Positions 1-7,691 of a stretch of 64,000 nt of DNA are shown one piece after another; the first letter of the stretch is position 1; each line of letters opens with the position of its first letter. Source of the DNA: Bacteroidota bacterium (GTDB lineage: Bacteria; Bacteroidota; Rhodothermia; Rhodothermales; Rubricoccaceae). The notes under the pieces are model-generated. The model was not told where the DNA came from, did no database searches, and saw only the letters and a program-made list of their open reading frames with translations. Both the position numbers and the translations under genes were made by a program. The stretch covers positions 1 to 64,000 of the forward strand of contig JBCBNX010000016.1 in assembly GCA_039821555.1 (NCBI GenBank), written 5' to 3'.

Positions 1-1708
1 GCGGGCACGGGCAGCAGAGGTTGGTTACTGCCGGTATCGACCATCGGCCGTCCGACTCAAATGTCAACGCTACCTAGGCCTCATCGAGTTTGATGCAGAA
101 CGCACTCAGATTCTGCGCCGCTACGATAGCGCGGGCGACGCCGCACAGGCCTTGAGCACCGACGACCTTTGGCGGGTCCATACCGTACCAACTGACCGCG
201 ACGGTCTCTGGATTGCCACGCGAGGAGGCGGTCTCAACCGGCTCGATCTGCCCACGGGCACGGTAGCTCACTGGAGCGCCACTGACCACCCCACCTGTGT
301 ACCTGGCAACGATCTACCAGCCATAGCGAGCACACCCGACGGGGCTCTTTGGCTTGGTTCCACCGACGGGGGCATCGCCCGCTTCGACTCTACTGGGCAG
401 ACTTGTGAGCGCTTCACACCCGCGCACGGCCTTTCTCACGTCGATGCGGTGAGCCTTCTTCCCGATCCTCTAGGCCGGCTTTGGATTGGGTCGAGCAACG
501 GTCTCACCCTTTTCGATCCTGGAGCGCGGTCGTTTACCACCTTCTCTCACGAAGACGGCCTTCAAGGAGACATTTTCACCGTCTCAGCTCACCAGTTGAC
601 TGCACGCGGAGCCATGCTCCTCGGCGGAACCGACGGCTTCAACCAATTCTACCCAGATCGTATCGCTGTCGACGAAACACCGCCGCGCGTTGCAATCACC
701 AGTCTCTACGTGGACGGCGAGTCCTATCCCCTTCAAGAGACGGCGGACGGGTATGCCCCTGTCGAACTCGCCCACACGCAGCGCGACATTGCCGTCGAGT
801 TTGCGGCACTCGACCTACGACAGCCCGGGAAGAACCGCTACGCCGTCTGGCTCGAAGGCGCCGAGCCCGCGTGGCGTCAGCTGGGTACCCAGGCGTCTGC
901 TCGCTACCCAGTTGCCCCATTTGGTCGACACACCCTCCACGTGCGCGGTACCAACCGAGACGGTATCTGGAGTAGCGAGGCCGCTTCACTTCCGATCATC
1001 ATCCGCCCCCCGGCGTGGCAGACGTGGTGGTTCTGGACGCTCGCGGCACTGGCAGTGCTGGGCGTCGTAGTCGCAGGCTACCAATACCGCATCCAGCAAC
1101 TCGTGCGGGTCGAGCGAACGCGGCGGCGCATCGCGGACGACCTCCACGACGACATCGGAAGCAAGGTATCAAACGTCGCGCTCCGGCTCGACCTAGCCGG
1201 GCGCAATCCGGCCTTGCCCGAAGGCGACCGCTCTCACCTCGCTGACCTCGCGCAAACGGCGCGCACGGTCGTGGACGATCTCCGGGACGCCGTCTGGATC
1301 GTGGACGCGGGGCACGACGACCTCGCCGCAGTGGTCACACGCATGGAGCAGTTCGCCGACAGCATGACGCGCGGGCGGCGCCTGCGCTTCACGCGCCCTG
1401 ACGCCCTACCGCCGGTCCCGCTCACCATGGACGCGCGGCGGCACCTGTATCTCCTTTTCAAGGAAAGCATCCACAACGCGGTTCGCCACGGCGGCGCCGA
1501 CACAGTCGAGGTGCACGTCGCCTACGAGAACACTCGCTTCCAGCTCACGGTCCAGGACGATGGGGTAGGCTTCGATCTCGCGACCGTGCGGCGGGGCCGG
1601 GGCTTGGAGACAATGCGCCGCCGCGCCGAGGCCCTCGGTGGCACGCTCAACGTAGAGAGCACGCCGGGAGCAGGTACGACGGTGCGCTTCGAGACGGCGC
1701 TCGGGTGA
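1..1708 (+). CDS. Propeller-sensor histidine kinase, 5' end outside the window
   Basis: The frame is open from the first bases (reading from base 2), and the first residues already look like a two-component-regulator propeller blade (GLIEFDAER), so the true start lies upstream. Propeller repeats with LWIG/GGLNRLD-type motifs run to about base 660. A Y_Y_Y-type domain follows, then one membrane helix near 1015-1075. The kinase core is of the HisKA_3 (NarL/ComP-like) class: phospho-acceptor box with LHDDIG near 1140, N-box ESIHNAVRHGG near 1465, and DDGVGFD plus GRGLETM in the ATPase domain. It should sense a periplasmic signal and phosphorylate a LuxR-type regulator, but no such regulator lies downstream. 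It may lie before the window. Confidence 0.85.
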   Translation, partial: RARAAEVGYCRYRPSAVRLKCQRYLGLIEFDAERTQILRRYDSAGDAAQALSTDDLWRVHTVPTDRDGLWIATRGGGLNRLDLPTGTVAHWSATDHPTCVPGNDLPAIASTPDGALWLGSTDGGIARFDSTGQTCERFTPAHGLSHVDAVSLLPDPLGRLWIGSSNGLTLFDPGARSFTTFSHEDGLQGDIFTVSAHQLTARGAMLLGGTDGFNQFYPDRIAVDETPPRVAITSLYVDGESYPLQETADGYAPVELAHTQRDIAVEFAALDLRQPGKNRYAVWLEGAEPAWRQLGTQASARYPVAPFGRHTLHVRGTNRDGIWSSEAASLPIIIRPPAWQTWWFWTLAALAVLGVVVAGYQYRIQQLVRVERTRRRIADDLHDDIGSKVSNVALRLDLAGRNPALPEGDRSHLADLAQTARTVVDDLRDAVWIVDAGHDDLAAVVTRMEQFADSMTRGRRLRFTRPDALPPVPLTMDARRHLYLLFKESIHNAVRHGGADTVEVHVAYENTRFQLTVQDDGVGFDLATVRRGRGLETMRRRAEALGGTLNVESTPGAGTTVRFETALG

Positions 1709-1878
1709 TTCCAAAGAGGCTACAGGCTCGTGCTGCGCACAGCGGACGTTTTGAGCACCCTGTCAGCTCAAACTCCTGTGATTACGCGACACCAGCCCTG
1801 CATTCCAGTGGCGTAGTGTTGCTTGACCGATCCCGCTAATCAGCACGCGCGAACCCCAGCACCTCGCACCCCACTGCC

Positions 1879-2907
1879 ATGTTTCGACTCCTCTTCCTCA
1901 TCTCTCTACTGCTGTCTGCATCGCTGACGAGCACGGCCTTTGGCCAAGGCGTTCTTGGCGCTGCGGAATTGCTCGCTGCCCACTGCCAACTCGATGAGGC
2001 GCGAACCAACTATGCGTCGAACTTCCAGGAGCCCTATGTCGCCATGTCTACCCTTGGGGCTGTACGCGAGCGAGGCGGCCTCCCGATGGACGAAGGGCAA
2101 ACACTGAACGTCTACATCTACGGGAAGTCTACGACGATCCGCAAGCTCAACGTGCGGCGAACCTCTGCCACGCGTAATGCCGACGAGTTGGACCTTGCTT
2201 CGTCAGGAAACGGCATTGAAGTCCTGGATCGTGGCGCCTCTGACTTGTTGGATTCCATTCGCGACGAGGATACGTGTGGAATCATCGCGATTCCTGTGTC
2301 GGACTTTGATGCACCGGAGGGGAAGATCGTCATGGAGATGACGGATGTAACGGATAGCAACGAGACGAAGCAGGTCGGAGCGGAGTACACCTTTTCCGTG
2401 CGCACTCTTTTTCGTGGGGGTATCTCCTTTGGCCCACTCGCGTCGTTGTTGCCCAACCGAGCCTACGTGGCAGCGACTAGCCAGGACGGAGCGTCGAGAC
2501 TGACCCGCTCCGAGGGAGGCGAGTATGAGGTTCAGTACGCGCTCCTTCTGACCTACTACCTGTTTGGACCTCGAACGCGCGGCACGTCACTGAATCCAGG
2601 CGTCTTCCTCGCCCTTCCCGTCTCAGGAACCTTCGGAGCCAATGCCTATGCAGGCGTGTCTTTCGACTTAGGAACCGTCTTCGTTGGCAGTGTAGGTGTA
2701 CGCTTTGGCAAGGTCGACCGGCTCGTTGAGGCACAGGAGGCGTTCCTAGTTCCAGATGCCCAAGGGACTCTCCCGGTCTTACCTGACGGCTTCGTAGTCG
2801 CGACAGAGTCTGTCTGGAAGCCCGCATTCGCATTTGGAGTCTCCATCGATGCCGGGGCGGCAGCACAGGCCTTCGGTAAAATTATTGGCAACCTGGGTGG
2901 GCAATAA
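1879..2907 (+). CDS. Secreted protein of unknown function, possible outer-membrane barrel
   Basis: A 342-residue protein. It starts with a clear Sec signal peptide of about 22 residues (MFRLLFLISLLLSAS, then AFGQ). The middle is rich in short beta-type stretches. From about residue 175 it alternates aromatic/hydrophobic and glycine residues (YALLLTYYLFG, AYAGVSFDLGTVFVGSVGVRFG), which suits a small beta-barrel or beta-sandwich exported to the envelope. There is no C-terminal sorting domain. It lies 170 bp after the sensor kinase and could be its target. I do not recognise a named family, so the function is open. Confidence 0.7.
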   Translation: MFRLLFLISLLLSASLTSTAFGQGVLGAAELLAAHCQLDEARTNYASNFQEPYVAMSTLGAVRERGGLPMDEGQTLNVYIYGKSTTIRKLNVRRTSATRNADELDLASSGNGIEVLDRGASDLLDSIRDEDTCGIIAIPVSDFDAPEGKIVMEMTDVTDSNETKQVGAEYTFSVRTLFRGGISFGPLASLLPNRAYVAATSQDGASRLTRSEGGEYEVQYALLLTYYLFGPRTRGTSLNPGVFLALPVSGTFGANAYAGVSFDLGTVFVGSVGVRFGKVDRLVEAQEAFLVPDAQGTLPVLPDGFVVATESVWKPAFAFGVSIDAGAAAQAFGKIIGNLGGQ

Positions 2908-3042
2908 GGTTGCGATGAGCTTGGCGGAGCACCCATGGCCGAGACTCGTACGAGATGCATCCGCTGTCGTATCGCTGTGCGCTTTCCGATAGGCAACTTG
3001 CGCGTTCGGAGGTGGCTCTATCTCCACCTTACCGTCGCCGCT

Positions 3043-3939
3043 ATGCCTCGCTTGCTCTTCCTTGCTCTGCTCATCGCCAGTGCACTGCCCGTTGCACACG
3101 CGCAGCTTGACCCGCTCGGTACGCTCCTCCCGATCGTTGTGGAAGCGGAGACGCCGCTCGACGAGGTCGGCCACGCGTTCAGCCTGCTCCGGCTGATGGA
3201 CCGGGGCGACGTGCGGCTGCTCCGCCACGCCATCTACGCTCGCCACGGGCACGTCTTCGAGGACAAAGAGACGGTCGCCTTCTTCGAGGCCCAGCCCTGG
3301 TATCGCCCCGCGAAGGACGGTCCGTCGGCGCCGACCGACGTGGACATCGCCAACCTGCACCTGCTGCACGAACTGGAAGACGCCCTCGCGGAGCGGGAGG
3401 CCCCCGCGCTGCCGTTCTACGAGTTCGTCGCGCTCTTTCCGGTCGTAGAACTGCCCTTTTCGCTGCAACAAGCCCCCGAGAACGACCTCGCGCTGATCGA
3501 AGAGATCGGCGAAGCTCCGCCGCAAGAGACCTCGCCCATGCGGCGCTTTCTTGCGATGGACGAGCCCGGCCGCTACTACGCGCTCGCGGTGTTGCCGGTG
3601 ACGGGCGACTTCGTCCCGGCCCTCGTCAAGCACGAGGCGTTCAGCGGCGGCTACGACGTCCGCTACTACCTCGTCACGTTCACGCCCGACGGCGAGCAGA
3701 TCGACGTCGCGCAGGTGATGCGCTACACTGGCAGCGATGTCGAGGAGGCGACCGGCGAGGTGGTTGTGACGCCGACCCTGGCGCTCGAACAGGCGTGGGA
3801 GACGACGCTCTACCGCGCAGAAACAGGCGAGCGCCTGCGGACCTGCTCGATGACGAACACCGGGCAGATCGACCCGGCGTACGGCTACCTACAGGCCCAG
3901 GAGGACGGCCCTCCGTGCGCCACCGGCGACACGCGCTGA
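3043..3939 (+). CDS. Secreted YARHG-domain protein
   Basis: I chose the ATG at 3043 because the residues after it form a proper signal peptide (MPRLLFLALLIAS, then VAHAQ). An upstream ATG at 2935 would bury it behind 36 arginine-rich residues. The mature protein carries a recognisable YARHG motif near residues 60-90 (YARHGHVFEDKE, then FEAQPWYRP), a small domain common in secreted or lipid-anchored bacterial proteins of unknown role. The rest has no motif I can name. It follows another secreted protein at 135 bp in the same direction. Confidence 0.75.
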   Translation: MPRLLFLALLIASALPVAHAQLDPLGTLLPIVVEAETPLDEVGHAFSLLRLMDRGDVRLLRHAIYARHGHVFEDKETVAFFEAQPWYRPAKDGPSAPTDVDIANLHLLHELEDALAEREAPALPFYEFVALFPVVELPFSLQQAPENDLALIEEIGEAPPQETSPMRRFLAMDEPGRYYALAVLPVTGDFVPALVKHEAFSGGYDVRYYLVTFTPDGEQIDVAQVMRYTGSDVEEATGEVVVTPTLALEQAWETTLYRAETGERLRTCSMTNTGQIDPAYGYLQAQEDGPPCATGDTR

Positions 3940-4060
3940 GCACAGTGTGGATGACTGTAGGGGTGGACGTGCGCGCCTCGTGCGGGCTCACGCATGGCTG
4001 TGCCTACCTTCCTAGGTCCATACCCCCACACGTTCGCACCTTTGCCCTGTGCCCGACCTG

Positions 4061-4660
4061 ATGATCGAACGCCGCCACTGGGACGCCGGCCGGCGGTTTG
4101 TAGCGGGGACTGACGAGGCGGGGCGTGGGTGCCTCGCGGGGCCGGTCGTAGCGGCGGCGGTGGTGCTCGCTCCCGACACCGAGGACGACGACTGGGCTGG
4201 GCTGACCGACAGCAAGAAGCTCTCGCCTGAGCAGCGTGCGGCGTTGCTACCCCAGATCGAACGGCGGGCGCTCGGCGTGGGCGTCGGGCTGTGCAGCCCC
4301 GCCGAGATCGACGACCTCAATATCCTGTGGGCGTCGCTGGAGGCGATGCGACGCGCCGTGGCCGCGCTGCCCTGCTGCTGCGACGCGCTGTTGGTGGACG
4401 GCAACCGCGGCATCCCCGATGCGCCGTGGCCGCAGACGCCGCTCGTGAAGGGCGACGCGCGGAGCCTCAGCATCGCCGCGGCGTCGGTGGTGGCGAAGGA
4501 GACACGCGACCGGCTGATGGTGGAACTCCACGCCGCCTATCCGATGTATGGCTGGTCCGGTCACAAGGGCTATCCCACGAAAGCGCACTACGACGCACTC
4601 GCCGCCCACGGCCCGAGCCCGCACCACCGGCGCTCGTTCAAGCTGCGGCGAGGCGGATGA
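4061..4660 (+). CDS. rnhB: Ribonuclease HII
   Basis: This enzyme cleaves the RNA strand of RNA-DNA hybrids and starts removal of ribonucleotides misincorporated in DNA. The signature GTDEAGRGCLAGPV near the N-terminus carries the first catalytic acidic pair. DSKKLS follows, then LLVDGN and the block ending IAAASVVAKETRD, all typical of the family. At about 199 residues it has normal length. The ATG at 4061 puts the motif at the usual distance; a GTG at 4049 would add four residues. A short imperfect direct repeat begins right after the stop codon. Confidence 0.95.
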   Translation: MIERRHWDAGRRFVAGTDEAGRGCLAGPVVAAAVVLAPDTEDDDWAGLTDSKKLSPEQRAALLPQIERRALGVGVGLCSPAEIDDLNILWASLEAMRRAVAALPCCCDALLVDGNRGIPDAPWPQTPLVKGDARSLSIAAASVVAKETRDRLMVELHAAYPMYGWSGHKGYPTKAHYDALAAHGPSPHHRRSFKLRRGG

Positions 4661-4692
4661 GTGCGGCGGTGTCGCGGTGCGGCGGTGTCGCC
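4661..4692 (+). repeat. 16-bp tandem duplication after rnhB
   Basis: Two adjacent 16-base units (GTGCGGCGGTGTCGCG, then the same ending in C) begin at the first base after the rnhB stop codon. They differ at one position. The last part overlaps a 27-base element that recurs after tsaD. Confidence 0.75.
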
Positions 4693-4711
4693 GTGAAATG
4701 GCGTCTGTGAC
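4685..4711 (+). repeat. 27-bp element, copy 1 (after rnhB)
   Basis: It begins GTGTCGCCGTGAAATGG and aligns with the segment at 5876-5902 at 22 of 27 positions. Copy 2 starts at the base following the tsaD stop codon and copy 1 lies 25 bp after the rnhB stop, so the pair brackets tsaD. Function unknown. Confidence 0.55.
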
Positions 4712-4740
4712 TTCATGTTGCCGCGAGTGAATTTGGCAAC

Positions 4741-4824
4741 CCCGCTTCCCTTCTCTATTCGCCAGTCCCTATTCGCTCTTTCCCCCATGCCCCATTCCCC
4801 GTCCCCTATCCCCTCCACCCCAAC
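4741..4824 (+). repeat. Degenerate heptanucleotide tract spanning the tsaD start
   Basis: Twelve consecutive seven-base units can be read in one register. All begin with C and most with CCC or CT; CCCCATG followed by CCCCATT is the clearest pair, and CTATTCG occurs twice. The tract contains the ATG of tsaD (4787) and codes for the proline/serine-rich residues before the conserved N-terminus. Similar seven-base periodicity occurs in other spacers of this window. Confidence 0.7.
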
Positions 4825-5875
4825 CATCCTCGGCATCGAGACATCGTGCGACGACACGGCGGCAGCGGTGCTGCGAGGCGGGCGGCTGGCGTCGAGCGTG
4901 ATCGCGTCGCAGCGGGTCCATGCGGGGTTCGGCGGTGTGGTGCCGGAGTTGGCGAGCCGGGCGCACCAGCGGCTCATCGTGCCGACCGTGGAGGCGGCGC
5001 TGGAGGAGGCGGGCGTGACCCGCGACGACCTCGACGCGGTGGCGGTGACCTACGGGCCGGGGCTGGCGGGGTCGCTGCTCGTGGGGCTCTCGTTCGGCAA
5101 AGCGCTCGCCTTCGGGCTCGACGTGCCGCTCGTAGGCGTCAACCACCTCGACGGGCACATCTATTCCGTGTTCGTCACGGAGGAGGACGCCACTCAGGAC
5201 AGCAGCGCGGCGCGCGTGCCGCCGTTCCCCTACCTCTGCCTCACCGTTTCGGGCGGGCACACACAGCTTGTACGCGTCGACGAGGGCTTCCAGCACACGG
5301 TCCTCGGCACCACGCGCGACGACGCGGCAGGCGAGGCGTTCGATAAGGTCGCGAAGATGCTCAGCCTCGGCTATCCCGGCGGGCCGGTCGTGGACAAGCT
5401 CGCGCGCGAGGGCGACCCGGCGGCGCACACGTGGCCCGACCCGCGCCTCGACCGGCGGAAGTACCCCGACGAGCCCTATGGCTTCTCGTTCAGCGGCCTC
5501 AAGACGGCGGTGCTCTACCACCTGCGCGGCCTCTCCGACGCCGAGCGCGACGCAGCGATGCAGGGCCAGTCCCTCGCCGACCTCTGCGCCTCGTTCCAGC
5601 AAACCGTCGTCGATGCGCTCGTCGGGGCGATCCGCGACGCCGTCGCCGCAACGGGCATCCGCGCCGTGGCCATCGTGGGCGGCGTCTCGGCCAACTCGCG
5701 CCTCCGCGCCGACGCTCAGACCGCCGCCGACGCGGACGGCTTCGACCTGTTCGTCCCACGCATCACCTACTCGATCGACAACGCCGCGATGATCGCGGTC
5801 ACGGGCCACTTCCAGCTCGCCGCCGGGCACACGTCGCCGCTCGACCTCACGGCGGTGCCGAACTTGAAGGTGTGA
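4787..5875 (+). CDS. tsaD: tRNA N6-adenosine threonylcarbamoyltransferase TsaD
   Basis: TsaD transfers the threonylcarbamoyl group from TC-AMP to A37 of tRNAs that read ANN codons, working with TsaB and TsaE. Diagnostic sequence is ILGIETSCDDTAAAV at the N-terminus, the metal-binding HLDGH motif, TVSGGHTQLV, and a C-terminal VGGVSANSRLR plus SIDNAAMIA. The protein is about 362 residues, normal for the family. The ATG at 4787 is the closest start to the conserved region; starts further upstream add more low-complexity residues. The start codon and first dozen codons lie inside a seven-base repeat tract, so the N-terminal tail is probably not conserved. Confidence 0.95.
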   Translation: MPHSPSPIPSTPTILGIETSCDDTAAAVLRGGRLASSVIASQRVHAGFGGVVPELASRAHQRLIVPTVEAALEEAGVTRDDLDAVAVTYGPGLAGSLLVGLSFGKALAFGLDVPLVGVNHLDGHIYSVFVTEEDATQDSSAARVPPFPYLCLTVSGGHTQLVRVDEGFQHTVLGTTRDDAAGEAFDKVAKMLSLGYPGGPVVDKLAREGDPAAHTWPDPRLDRRKYPDEPYGFSFSGLKTAVLYHLRGLSDAERDAAMQGQSLADLCASFQQTVVDALVGAIRDAVAATGIRAVAIVGGVSANSRLRADAQTAADADGFDLFVPRITYSIDNAAMIAVTGHFQLAAGHTSPLDLTAVPNLKV

Positions 5876-5902
5876 GTGTCGCAGTGAAAAGGTGCCTGCG
5901 AC
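5876..5902 (+). repeat. 27-bp element, copy 2 (after tsaD)
   Basis: It starts at the base after the tsaD stop codon (GTGTCGCAGTGAAAAGG at its beginning) and matches 4685-4711 at 22 of 27 bases. No other clear copy was noticed in the window. Confidence 0.5.
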
Positions 5903-5972
5903 ATCGCGCTGCATCAATTGATTTCCCTACTATTGCACAGCACAAAGAACCCAGTTACACACTTTCCAACTT

Positions 5973-6070
5973 GTCATGCTGAACTTGATTCAGCATCTCA
6001 GCAGAGTTCCGCGTAACCGCAGTCGGCAGAGATCCTGAAACGCCCTGTGGACTACAGGGGGCAGGATGAC
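5973..6070 (+). repeat. Dispersed intergenic palindrome (GTCATCCTGA family), copy 1
   Basis: It opens with a perfect eight-base hairpin (ATGCTGAA, five-base loop CTTGA, TTCAGCAT) framed by GTC and CTC. It closes with an inverted partial copy, AGATCCTGAA ending CAGGATGAC. The outer arms (GTCATGCTG and CAGGATGAC) are near-perfect inverted repeats. Related units occur at 15871-15905 and 51113-51233. It fills most of the tsaD-chorismate mutase spacer. Confidence 0.75.
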
Positions 6071-6122
6071 ACCAAAGCGGCTGTACTAGCGACTCTGGCA
6101 TCTCCCAGCCTCAACGTCCACG

Positions 6123-6545
6123 ATGCCTGCGCCCTCGCTCGAAGCCCTGACTGCCCTGCTCGCGGCGCGCGTGGAGCCGCCGGAGGAGGTGGACCTGGGC
6201 GCCCTTCGGCCCTGGCGCGACCGCATCGACGCAATCGACACGGTGGTGATCTACCTGCTCAACCAGCGCGCAGTGTGCGCCGCCGAGATCGGCGACCTGA
6301 AGCGGCAGATGGGGCTGCCCGTCTACGTCCCGACCCGCGAAGAAGAGGTGCTCGACAACGTGATGGCGGCCAACCCTGGCCCGCTGCCCGACGAGGCCGT
6401 GCGCCGGCTCTACGAGCGCGTTATCGATGAGACGCGCTCGCTCGAACGCCGTCTCAGCGAGCGGCCAGCCGCGCCCGTCTCGGGGGGCTCAAACCAGGAC
6501 GAGCGCTGTGCATCGGATCGGAGCCCAGACAATTCCGGCACGTGA
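6123..6545 (+). CDS. Chorismate mutase (AroQ type)
   Basis: A 140-residue protein whose central part is an AroQ-class chorismate mutase fold: LRPWRDRIDAIDTVVIYLLNQRAVCAAEIGDLKRQMGLP has the arginine, the RIDxID helix start and the AxxIGxxK element that bind chorismate, followed by REEEVLDNV and the C-terminal helix. The reaction is chorismate to prephenate, the first step towards phenylalanine and tyrosine. It is stand-alone, with no prephenate dehydratase or DAHP synthase part. The C-terminal 25 residues look unstructured. It precedes mltG by 63 bp, without an obvious functional link. Confidence 0.85.
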   Translation: MPAPSLEALTALLAARVEPPEEVDLGALRPWRDRIDAIDTVVIYLLNQRAVCAAEIGDLKRQMGLPVYVPTREEEVLDNVMAANPGPLPDEAVRRLYERVIDETRSLERRLSERPAAPVSGGSNQDERCASDRSPDNSGT

Positions 6546-6608
6546 ACCGGCGTTGTGTCCAGCGGCAGGATTTGTGACCTTTCGGCCTTCACATCGCCTT
6601 AACCCCGC

Positions 6609-7661
6609 ATGAAACTGCTCCGCTGGCTCTTTGTCCTCGCGCTCGTACTCGGCCTTGCCGGGGGCGGAGCGGCGTGGTGGCTCGGCTTCAGCCCCAACAC
6701 GCCCGCCTTCGAGGACGCGCGCAGCGTGATGGTCCCGCGCGGCAGCGACTTCGACGCGCTCGTGGACTCGCTCAACAGCGCCGACCTCCTCGCCAACGCG
6801 GGCACGTTCCGGCTCTTCGGCGACCTCACGGGGTGGGCCGACCAGGTCAAGCCGGGCTACTACACCTTCGAGACGGGCGCAACCAACTGGGCGCTCCTCG
6901 ACAAAATCCGCAAGGGCCTTGTCGACCCGATCCGCGTCACGGTGCCGCCCGGCGTGCGCCCCGGCGTGCTCGCCGCCGTGCTCCGCCGCGATCTCGCCAT
7001 CGACTCGACGGAGTTCCGGCAGGCGCTCCGCAACACCGACCTCGCGGCCGAGCTGGGCACCGACACGACGCACCTCTTCGGCCGCATGCGCGCCAACACG
7101 TTCGACATCTACTGGACGCAGGACGCCGCCGAGGTCGTCCGCCGCATCCACACGTGGTACGAGCGCTTCTGGACCGACGAGCGCGAGGCCAAAGCCCAGG
7201 CGCTCGGCCTGACGCCAGACGAGGTCGTCACGATCGCCTCCATCGTGGAATGGGAAGCGCGGCTGCCCGAGGAGCGCCCCCGCGTGGCGGGCGTCTACCT
7301 CAACCGCCTGCTCGGCCGCACGTCGGCGGGCCGCATGCCGCTCCAGGCTGACCCGACGGTGCAATACGCGCTCATGCAGCAGGACGGCGGCCGGATGCGC
7401 CGCCTCCTCTTCGCCGACTACGCCCTCGACCACCCGTACAACACGTACAAGTACGCGGGCCTCCCGCCGGGGCCGATCAACAACCCGTCGGAGTCGTCCA
7501 TCGACGGCGTGCTGGACAACGAGGAGCACGCCTACCTCTACTTCGTGGCCGACGGCAGCGGCGCGCACGTCTTCTCGCGGACGCTGCGCGAGCACAACCG
7601 CGCCGCCGACCAGTACCGCGCGCTGATGCGCGTCCGCCGCGCCCAGCAAGCCGCCGACTAG
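6609..7661 (+). CDS. mltG: Endolytic transglycosylase MltG
   Basis: MltG is an inner-membrane enzyme that cuts nascent glycan strands and so ends peptidoglycan polymerisation. An N-terminal membrane helix (residues 4-24) is followed by a LysM-like region with VKPGYYTFETG. The catalytic YceG domain has IASIVEWEARLPEERPRVAGVYLNRL in segments, with the expected catalytic glutamate at residue 214, then MPLQADPTVQYAL and YNTYKYAGLPPGPI. At 350 residues it has the usual length. It lies 30 bp before the next gene, so the two are probably co-transcribed. Confidence 0.95.
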   Translation: MKLLRWLFVLALVLGLAGGGAAWWLGFSPNTPAFEDARSVMVPRGSDFDALVDSLNSADLLANAGTFRLFGDLTGWADQVKPGYYTFETGATNWALLDKIRKGLVDPIRVTVPPGVRPGVLAAVLRRDLAIDSTEFRQALRNTDLAAELGTDTTHLFGRMRANTFDIYWTQDAAEVVRRIHTWYERFWTDEREAKAQALGLTPDEVVTIASIVEWEARLPEERPRVAGVYLNRLLGRTSAGRMPLQADPTVQYALMQQDGGRMRRLLFADYALDHPYNTYKYAGLPPGPINNPSESSIDGVLDNEEHAYLYFVADGSGAHVFSRTLREHNRAADQYRALMRVRRAQQAAD

Positions 7662-7691
7662 CGCTCTCTTTCTCTCCGCTCGTTTCCCTCC

